Made by a program: the position numbers and the translations under genes
Notes under the pieces: generated by a model
What the model was told of the DNA's origin: nothing
Seen by the model: only the letters and a program-made list of their open reading frames with translations
Database searches by the model: none
DNA from: Clostridia bacterium
GTDB taxonomy: Bacteria; Bacillota_A; Clostridia; Oscillospirales; CAG-272
DNA length: 13,127 nucleotides
Assembly (NCBI GenBank): GCA_017414605.1
Contig: JAFQLG010000022.1
Coordinates: 1 to 13,127, forward strand
Direction of reading: 5' to 3'
In this document: in pieces, positions 1 through 6,937 of the stretch
How the letters are laid out: each line of letters opens with the position of its first letter
Position numbering within the stretch: position 1 is the stretch's first letter

Positions 1-17
1 ACGGGAGGTTAAAAACA

Positions 18-569
18 ATGCCTAGTAACGCAATACTCGAACAGAAGAAACAGGTAGTTGCAGACCTCGCAGAGCAGATCAAGGCAAGCGCATCCGGAGT
101 TATCGTTAACTATCAGGGTATCACTGTAGATAACGACACAGCTCTCCGTAAGGCTCTTCGTGAAGCAGGTGTTAAGTACGTTGTTATGAAGAACACCCTC
201 ACCGGCAGAGCATGCGACGAGTGCGGCTACGGAGATATCAAGCAGTACCTCAACGGTATGACTGCTATCGCAATCTCCAGCCCCGAAGATCCTGTCGCTC
301 CCGCGAAGATCCTCAAGGAATACGCTGAAAAGATCGAGTCCTTCCAGATCCTCGCAGGTTACTGTGACGGAGAGGTTCTTGATGCAGCAGGTGTTAACAC
401 CCTTGCAGAGATTCCTTCCAAGGAAGTTCTCATCGCAAAGTTCCTCGGCTCTATCAAGTCTCCTATCTACAACTTCGCATATGCTCTCCAGGCTATCATC
501 GACAAGGATGGCGAGGGAGAGAAAGCAGAGGAAGCTCCTGCAGAAGCAGAAGCACCCGCTGCAGAATAA
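18..569 (+). CDS. rplJ: 50S ribosomal protein L10
   Basis: Ribosomal protein L10 anchors the L7/L12 dimers of the stalk to 23S rRNA, where the stalk recruits translation GTPases. The 183-residue product has the usual L10 opening (an N-terminal stretch of helix with Gln/Lys, then a VNYQGIT segment and the KNTL motif near residues 58-61) and the long C-terminal helix that binds L7/L12. It is slightly longer than the usual 165-175 residues because of an acidic Ala/Glu/Pro tail from about residue 166. The ATG is supported by GGGAGG at 3-8, nine bases upstream. It is followed 63 bp later by rplL, the standard rplJL order. In many bacteria L10 represses its own operon through the leader mRNA, but that leader lies outside the window, so this cannot be checked here. 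Confidence 0.97.
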   Translation: MPSNAILEQKKQVVADLAEQIKASASGVIVNYQGITVDNDTALRKALREAGVKYVVMKNTLTGRACDECGYGDIKQYLNGMTAIAISSPEDPVAPAKILKEYAEKIESFQILAGYCDGEVLDAAGVNTLAEIPSKEVLIAKFLGSIKSPIYNFAYALQAIIDKDGEGEKAEEAPAEAEAPAAE

Positions 570-632
570 TCGACTTTACGTCGCATAAAACAAAAAACAT
601 TTATATTTCCATAATTCAGGAGGTAATTTAAC

Positions 633-1010
633 ATGGCATCCGAAAAGATCACAAATATTGTTGAAGAAATCAAGACACTTACAATTCTCGAGCTCGCTGA
701 CCTCGTAAAGGCAGTTGAGGAAGAGTTTGGCGTATCCGCAGCAGCTCCCGTAGGCGTAGTTGCAGTTGCAGGCGCAGCAGCTCCCGTTGTTGAGGAGAAG
801 ACTGAGTTCGACGTAGTCCTCACCGGCTTCGGCGACAAGAAGCTCAACGTTATCAAGGCAGTTCGTGAGATCACCGGTCTCGGACTTAAGGAAGCTAAGG
901 ACCTCGTTGAGGGTTGTCCTAAGGCTGTTAAGGAAGGCGTTTCTAAGGAAGACGCTGAAAAGGTTAAGGCAGACCTCGAGGCTGCTGGCGCAACCGTTGA
1001 GATCAAGTAA
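633..1010 (+). CDS. rplL: 50S ribosomal protein L7/L12
   Basis: L7/L12 forms the mobile stalk that binds elongation and initiation factors and stimulates their GTPase activity. The 125-residue length is typical. Three parts are visible: an N-terminal dimerisation region (about 1-37, with the [14 protein letters not shown] segment), a flexible Ala/Val/Pro hinge (about 38-53), and the globular C-terminal domain (about 57-125), with the conserved [13 protein letters not shown] stretch and the terminal GATVEIK. The start is fixed by AGGAGG at 618-623, nine bases before the ATG. It is the last gene of the plus-strand ribosomal operon and is followed by a strong hairpin terminator at 1066-1107. Confidence 0.98.
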   Translation: MASEKITNIVEEIKTLTILELADLVKAVEEEFGVSAAAPVGVVAVAGAAAPVVEEKTEFDVVLTGFGDKKLNVIKAVREITGLGLKEAKDLVEGCPKAVKEGVSKEDAEKVKADLEAAGATVEIK

Positions 1011-1065
1011 TTCAGTTTACGCTCAATAACCTTAAAACAAGATAATTAGCTGTTAATTTTGGATA

Positions 1066-1110
1066 ACAGAACGAGCCGCGTGGCAATAGCTGCGCGGCTC
1101 GTTCTGTTTT
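1066..1110 (+). terminator. Rho-independent terminator of the rplJ-rplL operon
   Basis: A perfect 15-bp stem pairs 1066-1080 with 1093-1107 around a 12-base loop. It is GC-rich at the loop end (GAGCCGCG / CGCGGCTC) and runs into TTTT and further T-rich sequence. It lies 56 bases after the rplL stop and faces the correct way to end the ribosomal operon before the convergent glyS gene. Confidence 0.92.
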
Positions 1111-1173
1111 AATTTTCACATGTTTTATTAACATTTTATTTATTTTGAAATGTTTTGTTTGTTTTTTATCCCA

Positions 1174-1215
1174 AAATCAAGCCGCAACACCTCAAAAAGC
1201 GCTGCGGCTTGATTT
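1174..1215 (-). terminator. Hairpin at the 3' end of glyS, probable terminator
   Basis: A perfect 13-bp stem pairs 1174-1186 with 1203-1215 around a 16-base loop, with the first pair 18 bases past the glyS stop. Read on the minus strand, the stem ends in a short TTTT run and then GGG, so the U-tract is weak. It could also act as a back-up for plus-strand transcripts passing the first terminator. Confidence 0.7.
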
Positions 1216-1232
1216 GTTTATAGTTCCACAGA

Positions 1233-2654
1233 TCAGAACTCGATCTTTTTCTCGATGTATGCGCGGAGCTCGGAAATGGGCAGTCTTACCTGCTCCATGG
1301 TATCTCTGTCGCGAACGGTAACGCAGCCGTCGCCCGCCTTTTCGGCGTCACCAACGGTGTCAAAGTCAACCGTGATGCAAAGAGGCGTTCCTATCTCGTC
1401 CTGGCGACGATATCTCTTACCGATAGAGCCTGCCTCGTCATAGTCAACCATAAAGTACTTGGAAAGCTCGGCATAGATCTCGCCTGCGGGCTCGGAGAGC
1501 TTTTTGGAGAGAGGAAGGATAGCAGCCTTTATGGGCGCTATAGCGGGGTGGAAGTGCATAACGGTTCTGACGTCATTCTTAGATGCGTCAATGATCTCCT
1601 CGTCATAAGCGTCACAAAGCACGGAAAGCACAGTTCTCTCAACGCCAAGCGAGGGCTCGACAACGTAAGGAATATATCTTTCATTAGTTTCGGGATCAAA
1701 ATAGGTGAGATCCTTCTTGGATTCGTTCTGATGCTGAGTCAGGTCATAGTCGGTTCTGTCCGCAACGCCCCAGAGCTCACCCCAGCCAAACGGGAAGAGG
1801 AACTCAAAGTCGGTAGTTGCCTTGGAATAGAAGCAAAGCTCCTCGGGATCATGGTCGCGAAGACGGATGTTCTCATCCTTAAGACCGATGGCAAGCAGCC
1901 AGTTGTGGCAAAACTCTCTCCAATATGCAAACCACTCAAGGTCGGTGCCGGGCTTGCAGAAGAACTCAAGCTCCATCTGCTCAAACTCACGAACGCGGAA
2001 GATAAAGTTTCCGGGAGTGATCTCATTACGGAAGGACTTGCCTATCTGTGCGATACCAAAAGGCATCTTCTTTCTGGTTGTTCTCTGAACGTTTACAAAG
2101 TTTGTAAATATACCCTGAGCCGTTTCGGGTCGGAGATAAACGGTATTTTTTGCATCCTCGGTAACCCCCTGGAAGGTCTTGAACATCAGGTTGAACTGGC
2201 GAATGTCGGTAAAGTTGTGCTTACCGCAGGAGGGGCAAGGAATGTTATGCTCCTCAACGAATTCCTTCATCTCGGCATGCGTGAAAGCATCGATAGGCTT
2301 TGCAAGCTCAAAGCCCGTTTCCGCGCACCAATCCTCGATTATCTTGTCAGCTCTAAAGCGCTCCTTGCACTCCTTACAGTCCATAAGGGGATCGGAGAAG
2401 CCGGCGAGGTGACCCGATGCCACCCAGGTCTGAGGATTCATAAGTATAGCGGCGTCAAGGCCTACGTTGTACTTGTTTTCCTGAACGAATTTCTTCCACC
2501 AAGCCTTTTTAACGTTGTTCTTGAGCTCAACGCCAAGAGGACCGTAATCCCAGGTGTTAGCGAGTCCGCCATATATCTCGGAGCCCGCAAATATAAAGCC
2601 GCGTCCCTTACAGAGAGCAACGATCTTGTCCATTGTCTTTTCGGTATTTTTCAT
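1233..2654 (-). CDS. glyS: Glycyl-tRNA synthetase, alpha2 (single-chain) class II type
   Basis: This enzyme charges tRNA-Gly with glycine using ATP. The 473-residue product is the homodimeric, eukaryote/archaea-like type (also called GlyQS or glyS) rather than the alpha2-beta2 enzyme. Visible features are the RPETAQG motif (175-181), class II motif 2 with FRNE (208-211), motif 3 with GVER (337-340), and a C-terminal anticodon-binding domain (about 365-473). Two CxxC pairs (C93/C96 and C140/C143) suggest a zinc site in the insertion domain. An upstream extension to 2771 is open, but the ATG at 2654 is preferred: GGAGG at 2665-2661 sits six bases upstream, and the predicted transcription start near 2706 lies inside the longer frame. 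Protein and leader show no break. The roughly 50-nt leader is too short for a T-box. Confidence 0.96.
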   Translation of the reverse strand: MKNTEKTMDKIVALCKGRGFIFAGSEIYGGLANTWDYGPLGVELKNNVKKAWWKKFVQENKYNVGLDAAILMNPQTWVASGHLAGFSDPLMDCKECKERFRADKIIEDWCAETGFELAKPIDAFTHAEMKEFVEEHNIPCPSCGKHNFTDIRQFNLMFKTFQGVTEDAKNTVYLRPETAQGIFTNFVNVQRTTRKKMPFGIAQIGKSFRNEITPGNFIFRVREFEQMELEFFCKPGTDLEWFAYWREFCHNWLLAIGLKDENIRLRDHDPEELCFYSKATTDFEFLFPFGWGELWGVADRTDYDLTQHQNESKKDLTYFDPETNERYIPYVVEPSLGVERTVLSVLCDAYDEEIIDASKNDVRTVMHFHPAIAPIKAAILPLSKKLSEPAGEIYAELSKYFMVDYDEAGSIGKRYRRQDEIGTPLCITVDFDTVGDAEKAGDGCVTVRDRDTMEQVRLPISELRAYIEKKIEF

Positions 2655-2665
2655 TTTTAACCTCC

Positions 2666-2686
2666 AAGGCACGCATAAAGTGCCTT
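2666..2686 (-). promoter_or_regulatory. Small hairpin in the glyS leader next to the ribosome binding site
   Basis: A perfect 7-bp inverted repeat (AAGGCAC / GTGCCTT) with a 7-base loop sits immediately upstream of the GGAGG of glyS, inside the predicted leader. It could stabilise the 5' end or affect access to the ribosome binding site. No T-box features are seen, so its role is unknown. Confidence 0.4.
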
Positions 2687-2712
2687 CTATCCAAAATTTT
2701 ATCCAATTATAG

Positions 2713-2741
2713 ATTTTAGCATATTTGCCCTGCTTTGTCAA
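2713..2741 (-). promoter_or_regulatory. Sigma-70-type promoter of glyS
   Basis: On the minus strand, a consensus -35 TTGACA (2741-2736) and a TAAAAT -10 (2718-2713) are separated by exactly 17 bp. A TG one base before the -10 makes it an extended -10. Transcription would start near 2706 and give a leader of about 50 nt before the ATG at 2654. Confidence 0.85.
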
Positions 2742-2754
2742 TAGTTTTTCAGCT

Positions 2755-2772
2755 TTTGCAGGGCGCTGCAAA
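2755..2772. promoter_or_regulatory. 18-bp palindrome upstream of the glyS promoter
   Basis: TTTGCAG and CTGCAAA form a perfect 7-bp inverted repeat around GGCG, 13 bp upstream of the glyS -35 box and between two divergent promoters. It has no T-tract on either side, so it does not look like a terminator. It may be a protein-binding site, but no regulator is identifiable. Confidence 0.3.
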
Positions 2773-2866
2773 CAAAATTGTCGGTTTTGGACGAAGCAGG
2801 CCTTATGTTTACAAAATATTAACCTTGAAGTCTTAAACAGTCCACCTTGTAAGCTGCGTTTTATAC

Positions 2867-2872
2867 TATAAT
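2867..2872 (+). promoter_or_regulatory. Probable -10 of the DUF1538/PII-like operon promoter
   Basis: A TATAAT hexamer lies at 2867-2872 and a second TATAAT overlaps the next bases (2873-2878), in an AT-rich stretch just upstream of the 2903 ATG. A TTGTAA at 2847-2852 is the nearest -35-like box, but its spacing is 14 or 20 bp, so the -35 is poor. The ATG is preceded by an AGAGGA ribosome binding site. Confidence 0.45.
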
Positions 2873-2902
2873 TATAATGAAGAAGTATGCAAAGAGGAAA
2901 TA

Positions 2903-4537
2903 ATGAAACATATACGGTTTGAATTTATTATAGAAAAAATAAAAGAAGCCTGTGGGTCGGTAATGCCCATTGCGCTGATCATCTTGCTGCTGTCATTTAC
3001 AGTGTGCCCCTTGCCAAACGACATATTTTTGGCATTCATTGTGGGTACTTGTATGTTGACGGTCGGATTGGGGCTTTTCTCCATGGGCGCGGATATGTCC
3101 ATGTCGCGTATCGGCGGGCACATAGGCGCAAACCTGACCAAATCAAGAAACATTCCCATAATCGCTCTCATCTCCTTGATAGTGGGCGTGCTTATCACCA
3201 TAAGCGAGCCCGACCTGCACGTGCTTGCGGGCTACACGGGAGATATGAAGATGCCCTTTATCCTCGCCGTTGCGGCAGGACTTGGCGTATTCCTGGTCCT
3301 CGCGGTATTCAGAATAGTTTTCAACGTCAAGATGAAATACATACTTGCCGCAGGATACGGAATAATTCTCATCCTTGCCATAATTGCTTATTGCATAGAC
3401 CCCAAATTTTTAGCCATCGCGTTTGACGCGGGCGGTGTTACAACGGGCGCCATGTCCGTACCATTCGTAATGGCGATAGGCGCAGGTATCGCGGCGATTT
3501 CCTCGCAAAATTCCGATGACGATAACACGTTCGGTCTTATGGCAATATGCTCCATAGGTCCGATAATCGCCGTTCTCGTTATGGGACTTGCGGGCGGCTT
3601 TGATAAGATATTCTACACGCCGCACAATCCTCCCGTGTTTAACAACTCTCAGCAGATGGGCCTTGCTTTTCTGGAAAAAATACCGCACGTTATAGGCGAC
3701 GTGCTTATGGGACTTTTGCCCATTCTCGCATTCTTCCTTATATATCAGTACCTCACCGTTCGCGTTCACAAAAAGGAAATGACACAGATATTCGTGGGCG
3801 CGGGATATACCTTTGTTGGAATGGTCTTGTTCTTGGTGGGCGTTAACGTTGGCTTTATGCCCGTTGGCAGCTACCTTGGCGAAACCTTTGGACAAATGGA
3901 GCATGCTTGGGTGATAGTGCCTATAGGAATGCTGATAGGATTTTGTATGACCTATGCCGAGCCCGCAGTTGGCGTGCTTGAAAAGCAGGTAGAGGAAGCG
4001 ACCTCGGGCACGATACCTAAAAAGATCCTGCCCTTGACTATGGCGACAGGTGTTGCGATCTCGGCGGGAATCGCCATGCTTCGCTCGCTTACGGGAATAT
4101 CCATTCTCCCGTTCCTTATTATTGGTTACATTGCGGCAGTAGTACTTGCATTCTACGCGCCCCCTCTGTTCACGTCCATAGCATTTGACGCAGGCGGAGT
4201 TGCCTCGGGCGTTATGGCGGCAACCTTCCTCTTGCCGCTCTCCATCGGCGTTTGCACGGCGGCAGGCAGAGGAGCAGGTAGCGTTATGATAGATGCCTTT
4301 GGCACGATAGCGCTTGTTGCAATGACACCGACCATAACTATTCAGATAGTTGGTATAAGCTTCAAGTCCAGACACAAGCAGGCCGAGGAGCACGAGGCAG
4401 AGCTCGACACAACGGTTATCGAGCTTATGCAGCACGGCAACGCGCCTGTGGACGACTATGACGTAGAAATAATTGAATTTTCCACATATAAGCCCGCTCG
4501 AGCATCGAGAGGTGCAAGAAAAGCGAGAAAGGAGTAA
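2903..4537 (+). CDS. DUF1538 family multi-pass membrane protein, putative transporter
   Basis: I recognise this as the DUF1538 family, whose transported substrate is not known to me. The 544-residue product is very hydrophobic with about a dozen membrane segments and is clearly two homologous halves. SEPDL (101-105) is matched by AEPAV (352-356), and [10 protein letters not shown] (173-182) by [10 protein letters not shown] (427-436). The two AFDAGG motifs are 254 residues apart. The conserved Glu-Pro and Asp-Ala-Gly-Gly motifs inside hydrophobic segments suggest an inverted or tandem repeat transporter with residues lining a substrate path. Residues from about 488 form a charged, non-membrane tail ending in Arg/Lys. 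The stop is five bases before the next start, so the PII-like gene is co-transcribed. Function as a transporter is inference from topology and partner. Confidence 0.88.
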   Translation: MKHIRFEFIIEKIKEACGSVMPIALIILLLSFTVCPLPNDIFLAFIVGTCMLTVGLGLFSMGADMSMSRIGGHIGANLTKSRNIPIIALISLIVGVLITISEPDLHVLAGYTGDMKMPFILAVAAGLGVFLVLAVFRIVFNVKMKYILAAGYGIILILAIIAYCIDPKFLAIAFDAGGVTTGAMSVPFVMAIGAGIAAISSQNSDDDNTFGLMAICSIGPIIAVLVMGLAGGFDKIFYTPHNPPVFNNSQQMGLAFLEKIPHVIGDVLMGLLPILAFFLIYQYLTVRVHKKEMTQIFVGAGYTFVGMVLFLVGVNVGFMPVGSYLGETFGQMEHAWVIVPIGMLIGFCMTYAEPAVGVLEKQVEEATSGTIPKKILPLTMATGVAISAGIAMLRSLTGISILPFLIIGYIAAVVLAFYAPPLFTSIAFDAGGVASGVMAATFLLPLSIGVCTAAGRGAGSVMIDAFGTIALVAMTPTITIQIVGISFKSRHKQAEEHEAELDTTVIELMQHGNAPVDDYDVEIIEFSTYKPARASRGARKARKE

Positions 4538-4542
4538 GCCTT

Positions 4543-5220
4543 ATGCAAAGCTTGTATTTGTTCTTAAGTATCATTAAAAGAGCCGATGCCGAACAGTTTT
4601 CGCAGTTTTTCAGAGAGCATGGGGCATCTCCCATATACGCCTCTCTTTGCGAGGGTGCCGCGAGGTCCGAAACGCTTGACATGTTAGGCCTCGAGCATTC
4701 GGAAAAGGTGCTGATGCAGTCCATCGTTACACATAACAAGGTGTATGAGCTCAAGGATGGGCTGACACACAAAATGAATATAGACCTGCCGGACCGCGGA
4801 ATAGCACTTGCCATTCCCCTGCAAAGTCTGGCATCGAGAAAGGTCCTTTCTCACATCGTTAAAGACGAAAACGAGGAAAATTTCACCCCACCATACGCTT
4901 ATGAAAGGAAAATAGATATGGAACTTGTGATCTCAATTTGCGCAAAGGGTCATAGCGACGAGATAATGAAGGCGGCAAGAGCCGCAGGAGCAACGGGCGG
5001 AACTATTATGAAGGCAAAGGGTACCGCTGCTTTCGGCACCGACACCTTTTTCGGTATGTCTATCTCGGACGAGAAGGAGATAACCTACATAGTGACGAAG
5101 AAGGAGCAGAGATCGGACATAATGCGTGCGATCGCGTCCTACACCTATGCTGAGGGTGCGCACCCCATCGTGTTCTCTCTTCCCGTAACGGAAACGGCAG
5201 GATTCAGACTGCTTGATTGA
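4543..5220 (+). CDS. Tandem PII-like (GlnB-fold) regulatory protein paired with the DUF1538 protein
   Basis: PII-family proteins are small ferredoxin-fold sensors of nucleotides and metabolites that often bind and gate transporters, as GlnK does AmtB. Here 225 residues appear to hold two such domains. The C-terminal one (about 126-214) is clear: a hydrophobic strand ELVISICAKG, a helix ending AARAAGATGGT, a GTA/GTDTFF turn and a closing strand PIVFSLPV. The N-terminal one (about 4-98) follows the same order (YLFLSIIK strand, FFREHGASPIYAS, a strand and turn, and GIALAIPL) but is more diverged. A long canonical T-loop is not apparent. The ATG lies five bases after the upstream stop, with AAGGAG at the end of that gene as ribosome binding site. 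Ligand and the two-domain reading are inferences. Confidence 0.82.
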   Translation: MQSLYLFLSIIKRADAEQFSQFFREHGASPIYASLCEGAARSETLDMLGLEHSEKVLMQSIVTHNKVYELKDGLTHKMNIDLPDRGIALAIPLQSLASRKVLSHIVKDENEENFTPPYAYERKIDMELVISICAKGHSDEIMKAARAAGATGGTIMKAKGTAAFGTDTFFGMSISDEKEITYIVTKKEQRSDIMRAIASYTYAEGAHPIVFSLPVTETAGFRLLD

Positions 5221-5237
5221 TCTTAACAAACCAAATT

Positions 5238-5268
5238 AAAAATGGCGGAGCATATCTCCGCCATTTTT
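5238..5268 (+). terminator. Rho-independent terminator after the PII-like gene
   Basis: A perfect 13-bp stem pairs 5238-5250 with 5256-5268 around the loop CATAT, with core GGCGGAG / CTCCGCC and a run of five T in the 3' arm. It begins 17 bases after the stop and ends the DUF1538/PII-like operon. The flanking A-run also gives T-tract potential on the other strand. Confidence 0.93.
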
Positions 5269-5522
5269 ATTTAGCTTACTTAACTATTTTTGCAGGATTT
5301 CTTTGTCGTTTTGACAACTTGTTAAGTTTGCTTATTTATTTTTGCCATAATTATTAAGTTTATTTAATTAGCCAAGATATATTTGCCGTTTTCGATAAAT
5401 ATATTAAGTTTTATTAACTAAATTTTTATTATGCGCAAAAACTTCAACTCAAATTATTAAGTTTGCTTAATTTATAAGATATTTCGCGTTGAATTTGTGT
5501 CGTATAATTAAGCTTCCTCAAC
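5269..5522. repeat. AT-rich array of operator-like 16-mers (ATTAAGTTTGCTTAAT type)
   Basis: This non-coding stretch holds six related 16-mers at 5269-5284 (on the minus strand), 5321-5336, 5353-5368, 5403-5418, 5456-5471 and 5507-5522. The best copy (5456) is a perfect inverted repeat ATTAAG-TTTG-CTTAAT. The others keep ATTAAG or TTAA arms with mismatches, and the sixth is weak and overlaps the stop of the small gene. Start-to-start distances are 52, 32, 50, 53 and 51, so the set may be a decayed tandem repeat of about 50 bp. Pieces between copies also look alike (AAGATAT...CGCGTT or GCCGTT). It could be a protein-binding array; no function is assigned. Confidence 0.5.
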
Positions 5523-5759
5523 TTCTCCCTCGCGACATATAAGCTGTGCCTTTCCGCCGCGCTTAACATCCAAAATCGCCTGCGCTCCGCCAACCATAAT
5601 GGTTTCGCGACGTTCAAGTCCTATCCCAAATAGCTTTCCTCGAACCGCGAAGCTGTCGCCGTCAACTATAAGCCGGGTCTTTCCAAAGATAGCCGAGCAT
5701 TCGTATTCCACGGTATGATCGCCACCGTCAACCGTGACCGTCCACTTTTGCTTTATCAT
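5508..5759 (-). CDS. Small beta-rich protein resembling one half of FAIM1
   Basis: The 83-residue product has no signal peptide or membrane segment and reads as alternating short beta strands. Its pattern is W6-x-V-x-V, D-G-G-D-H, V-E-Y-E, then G-K-T-R-L-x-V-D-G (26-34), then E-T-I-x-V-G-G-A (52-59) and an alternating hydrophobic strand. This order matches a half domain of the eukaryotic FAIM1 beta sandwich as I remember it, but the match is by eye and distant. A similar small beta protein of unrelated origin is possible. The ATG is preceded by GAGAGGT, and a near-perfect promoter lies upstream, so it is likely a real, independently transcribed gene. The araC-type gene upstream on the same strand ends 85 bp away and may read through. 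Confidence 0.8.
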   Translation of the reverse strand: MIKQKWTVTVDGGDHTVEYECSAIFGKTRLIVDGDSFAVRGKLFGIGLERRETIMVGGAQAILDVKRGGKAQLICREGEVEEA

Positions 5760-5794
5760 AAATTACCTCTCTATTTATTTGTGTTGCATTTGAT

Positions 5795-5823
5795 ATTATA
5801 TACTGTGGATGCGCGTTTGTCAA
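5795..5823 (-). promoter_or_regulatory. Near-consensus promoter of the small FAIM1-like gene
   Basis: On the minus strand, TTGACA (5823-5818) and TATAAT (5800-5795) are 17 bp apart, an almost ideal sigma-70 promoter. The start would be near 5788, about 30 nt before the ATG at 5759. It sits between this gene and the end of the araC-type gene, so the small gene can be expressed independently and probably strongly. Confidence 0.85.
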
Positions 5824-5844
5824 GCAGATTGCGCAGCACCCGTC

Positions 5845-6795
5845 TTATTCCGCTCTTTTGTACTTTTTGGGGCTCTCTCCAAATCGCTCTTTGAAAATGC
5901 GATAAAAATAGCTTTTGTTTTCATAGCCAACGGCAAGCGCAACCTCTTCCACCGAGAGTGGCGTATTCTTGAGCAAAAATGCCGCCTGCGACAAGCGCTT
6001 TTCCTGAAGATGCTCCGTGTAAGTCTTGCCCGTTCTATTCTTTATTTCGCGGCTGAGCCAACAAAAATCGTAATGCAAAAGCCGTGCCGCCTCGCAGAGA
6101 GTTCCGTCCTTATAGTTGTCCTCAATATATCGGAGAACGTCTATTATTGCCCTGTCCTCGCGGTTGTCGTGTGCCAGCTTGTCGGTGTGATTTATGAGCT
6201 GCATAAAGAGCAGTCCCATTGTAGTCTGGTTTATATTTCTCTTGTTGGGAAGATCGTTTATCAAGGTCCAAATAAGGTTTTCAACAAGGTTCTGGACGGG
6301 TAGCACTCCCGACACCTTGAAATGCAGATATCCCCTATTGTCATCACCCAAGAGCGCATGTAGCAAAAAGTTTTTTATCGGCGTCTGTTCTGCCCCCAAC
6401 ATCTCCAGAGTTTTATCGAAAAATGTAGGCTGGATAATAAAATTAACCGCTATATCTCCGGCATCCGCAGGCAATATCTCCTGCTTCGCATTCTGACCGA
6501 GAAAGAGCAGCTCACCCTGCCGCAATATCAGCTTTTTACCGTTAATGATATGCGTGGTTTGCCCCGCGCACATATATACCGCCTCAACGTAATCGTGGGT
6601 ATGCTCGGGAAAGTGGACAAATCGCGTGTGCGTTCTGACCCTTATCAAGCGCCCGTCCGGCACAAGCTTTTTATGCCTTATAACGTTGCCGCCGCTCGTG
6701 GTATATATGCTTCTGTCAACGCCCTCTCCCTCAAGAATGGCTTTTTCCTCATCGGTTATCGGTATGAACATATTGAGTATTTCTTGCCTGATCAT
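5845..6795 (-). CDS. AraC-family transcriptional regulator, probable rhamnose regulator
   Basis: The 316-residue product has the two-part build of sugar-responsive AraC proteins. An N-terminal cupin-like sensing domain includes the FPEHTHDY metal/ligand motif (62-69). A C-terminal pair of helix-turn-helix motifs lies at about 232-253 and 280-303, ending in FGESPKKYKR. It is divergent from rhaB with 142 bp between the starts, as RhaR/RhaS are in other bacteria, so it probably activates rhaBAD in response to L-rhamnose. The substrate is inferred from context. I chose the ATG at 6795, with GAGGT 7 bases upstream. A GTG at 6804 in the same frame would add three residues, but it lies at the predicted transcription start. 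Confidence 0.9.
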   Translation of the reverse strand: MIRQEILNMFIPITDEEKAILEGEGVDRSIYTTSGGNVIRHKKLVPDGRLIRVRTHTRFVHFPEHTHDYVEAVYMCAGQTTHIINGKKLILRQGELLFLGQNAKQEILPADAGDIAVNFIIQPTFFDKTLEMLGAEQTPIKNFLLHALLGDDNRGYLHFKVSGVLPVQNLVENLIWTLINDLPNKRNINQTTMGLLFMQLINHTDKLAHDNREDRAIIDVLRYIEDNYKDGTLCEAARLLHYDFCWLSREIKNRTGKTYTEHLQEKRLSQAAFLLKNTPLSVEEVALAVGYENKSYFYRIFKERFGESPKKYKRAE

Positions 6796-6812
6796 AAAAA
6801 TCACCTCACCTT

Positions 6813-6841
6813 ATATTACCACATATCGAGCAAAAAATCAA
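6813..6841 (-). promoter_or_regulatory. Promoter of the AraC-type regulator gene
   Basis: On the minus strand, TTGATT (6841-6836) and TAATAT (6818-6813) are 17 bp apart. The start would be near 6806, leaving a leader of about 11 nt with an AGGTG ribosome binding site before the ATG at 6795. Confidence 0.6.
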
Positions 6842-6848
6842 TACAAAT

Positions 6849-6879
6849 AAGGACACTTTTTTAGTCAAACGGTGTTCTT
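6849..6879. promoter_or_regulatory. Candidate AraC-type operator for rhaBAD
   Basis: AAGGACAC (6849-6856) and GTGTTCTT (6872-6879) form an inverted repeat with 7 of 8 positions matching and a 15-bp spacer, about two helical turns centre to centre. The right half touches the expected -35 of rhaB, the usual place for an AraC-type activator, and the left half borders the regulator's own -35. Binding is inferred. Confidence 0.5.
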
Positions 6880-6900
6880 TTATTTTTTAGCCTTATGTGC

Positions 6901-6906
6901 TATTAT
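6901..6906 (+). promoter_or_regulatory. -10 box of the rhaBAD promoter
   Basis: TATTAT at 6901-6906 is preceded by TGC, giving an extended -10. The -35 position (6878-6883) is a poor TTTTAT run, as expected for a promoter that needs an activator. The predicted start is near 6913, about 25 nt before the TTG start of rhaB. Confidence 0.55.
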
Positions 6907-6937
6907 TAAGATGAAAAGCTGTGAAAGGAGATATGCC

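Noticed and set aside
571..583. Tiny CGAC-TTTAC-GTCG hairpin between rplJ and rplL
   Set aside because: A four-pair stem is expected by chance, and no T-tract follows.
1130..1166. Weak AT-rich hairpin (AACATTT / AAATGTT) followed by T-rich sequence between the two terminators
   Set aside because: The stem has only seven mostly A-T pairs and an 11-base loop. The strong terminator at 1066-1107 already explains the end of the operon.
2655..2900. Search for a T-box riboswitch upstream of glyS
   Set aside because: The predicted leader is too short, and no T-box core motif or antiterminator pair is visible.
3410..4435. Long minus-strand open frame inside the DUF1538 gene
   Set aside because: It is a shadow frame: low-complexity composition, no ribosome binding site, and the plus-strand frame has the conserved repeated motifs.
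5269..5522. CRISPR array
   Set aside because: The repeats are 16 bp and degenerate, the spacings are uneven, and no cas genes are nearby.
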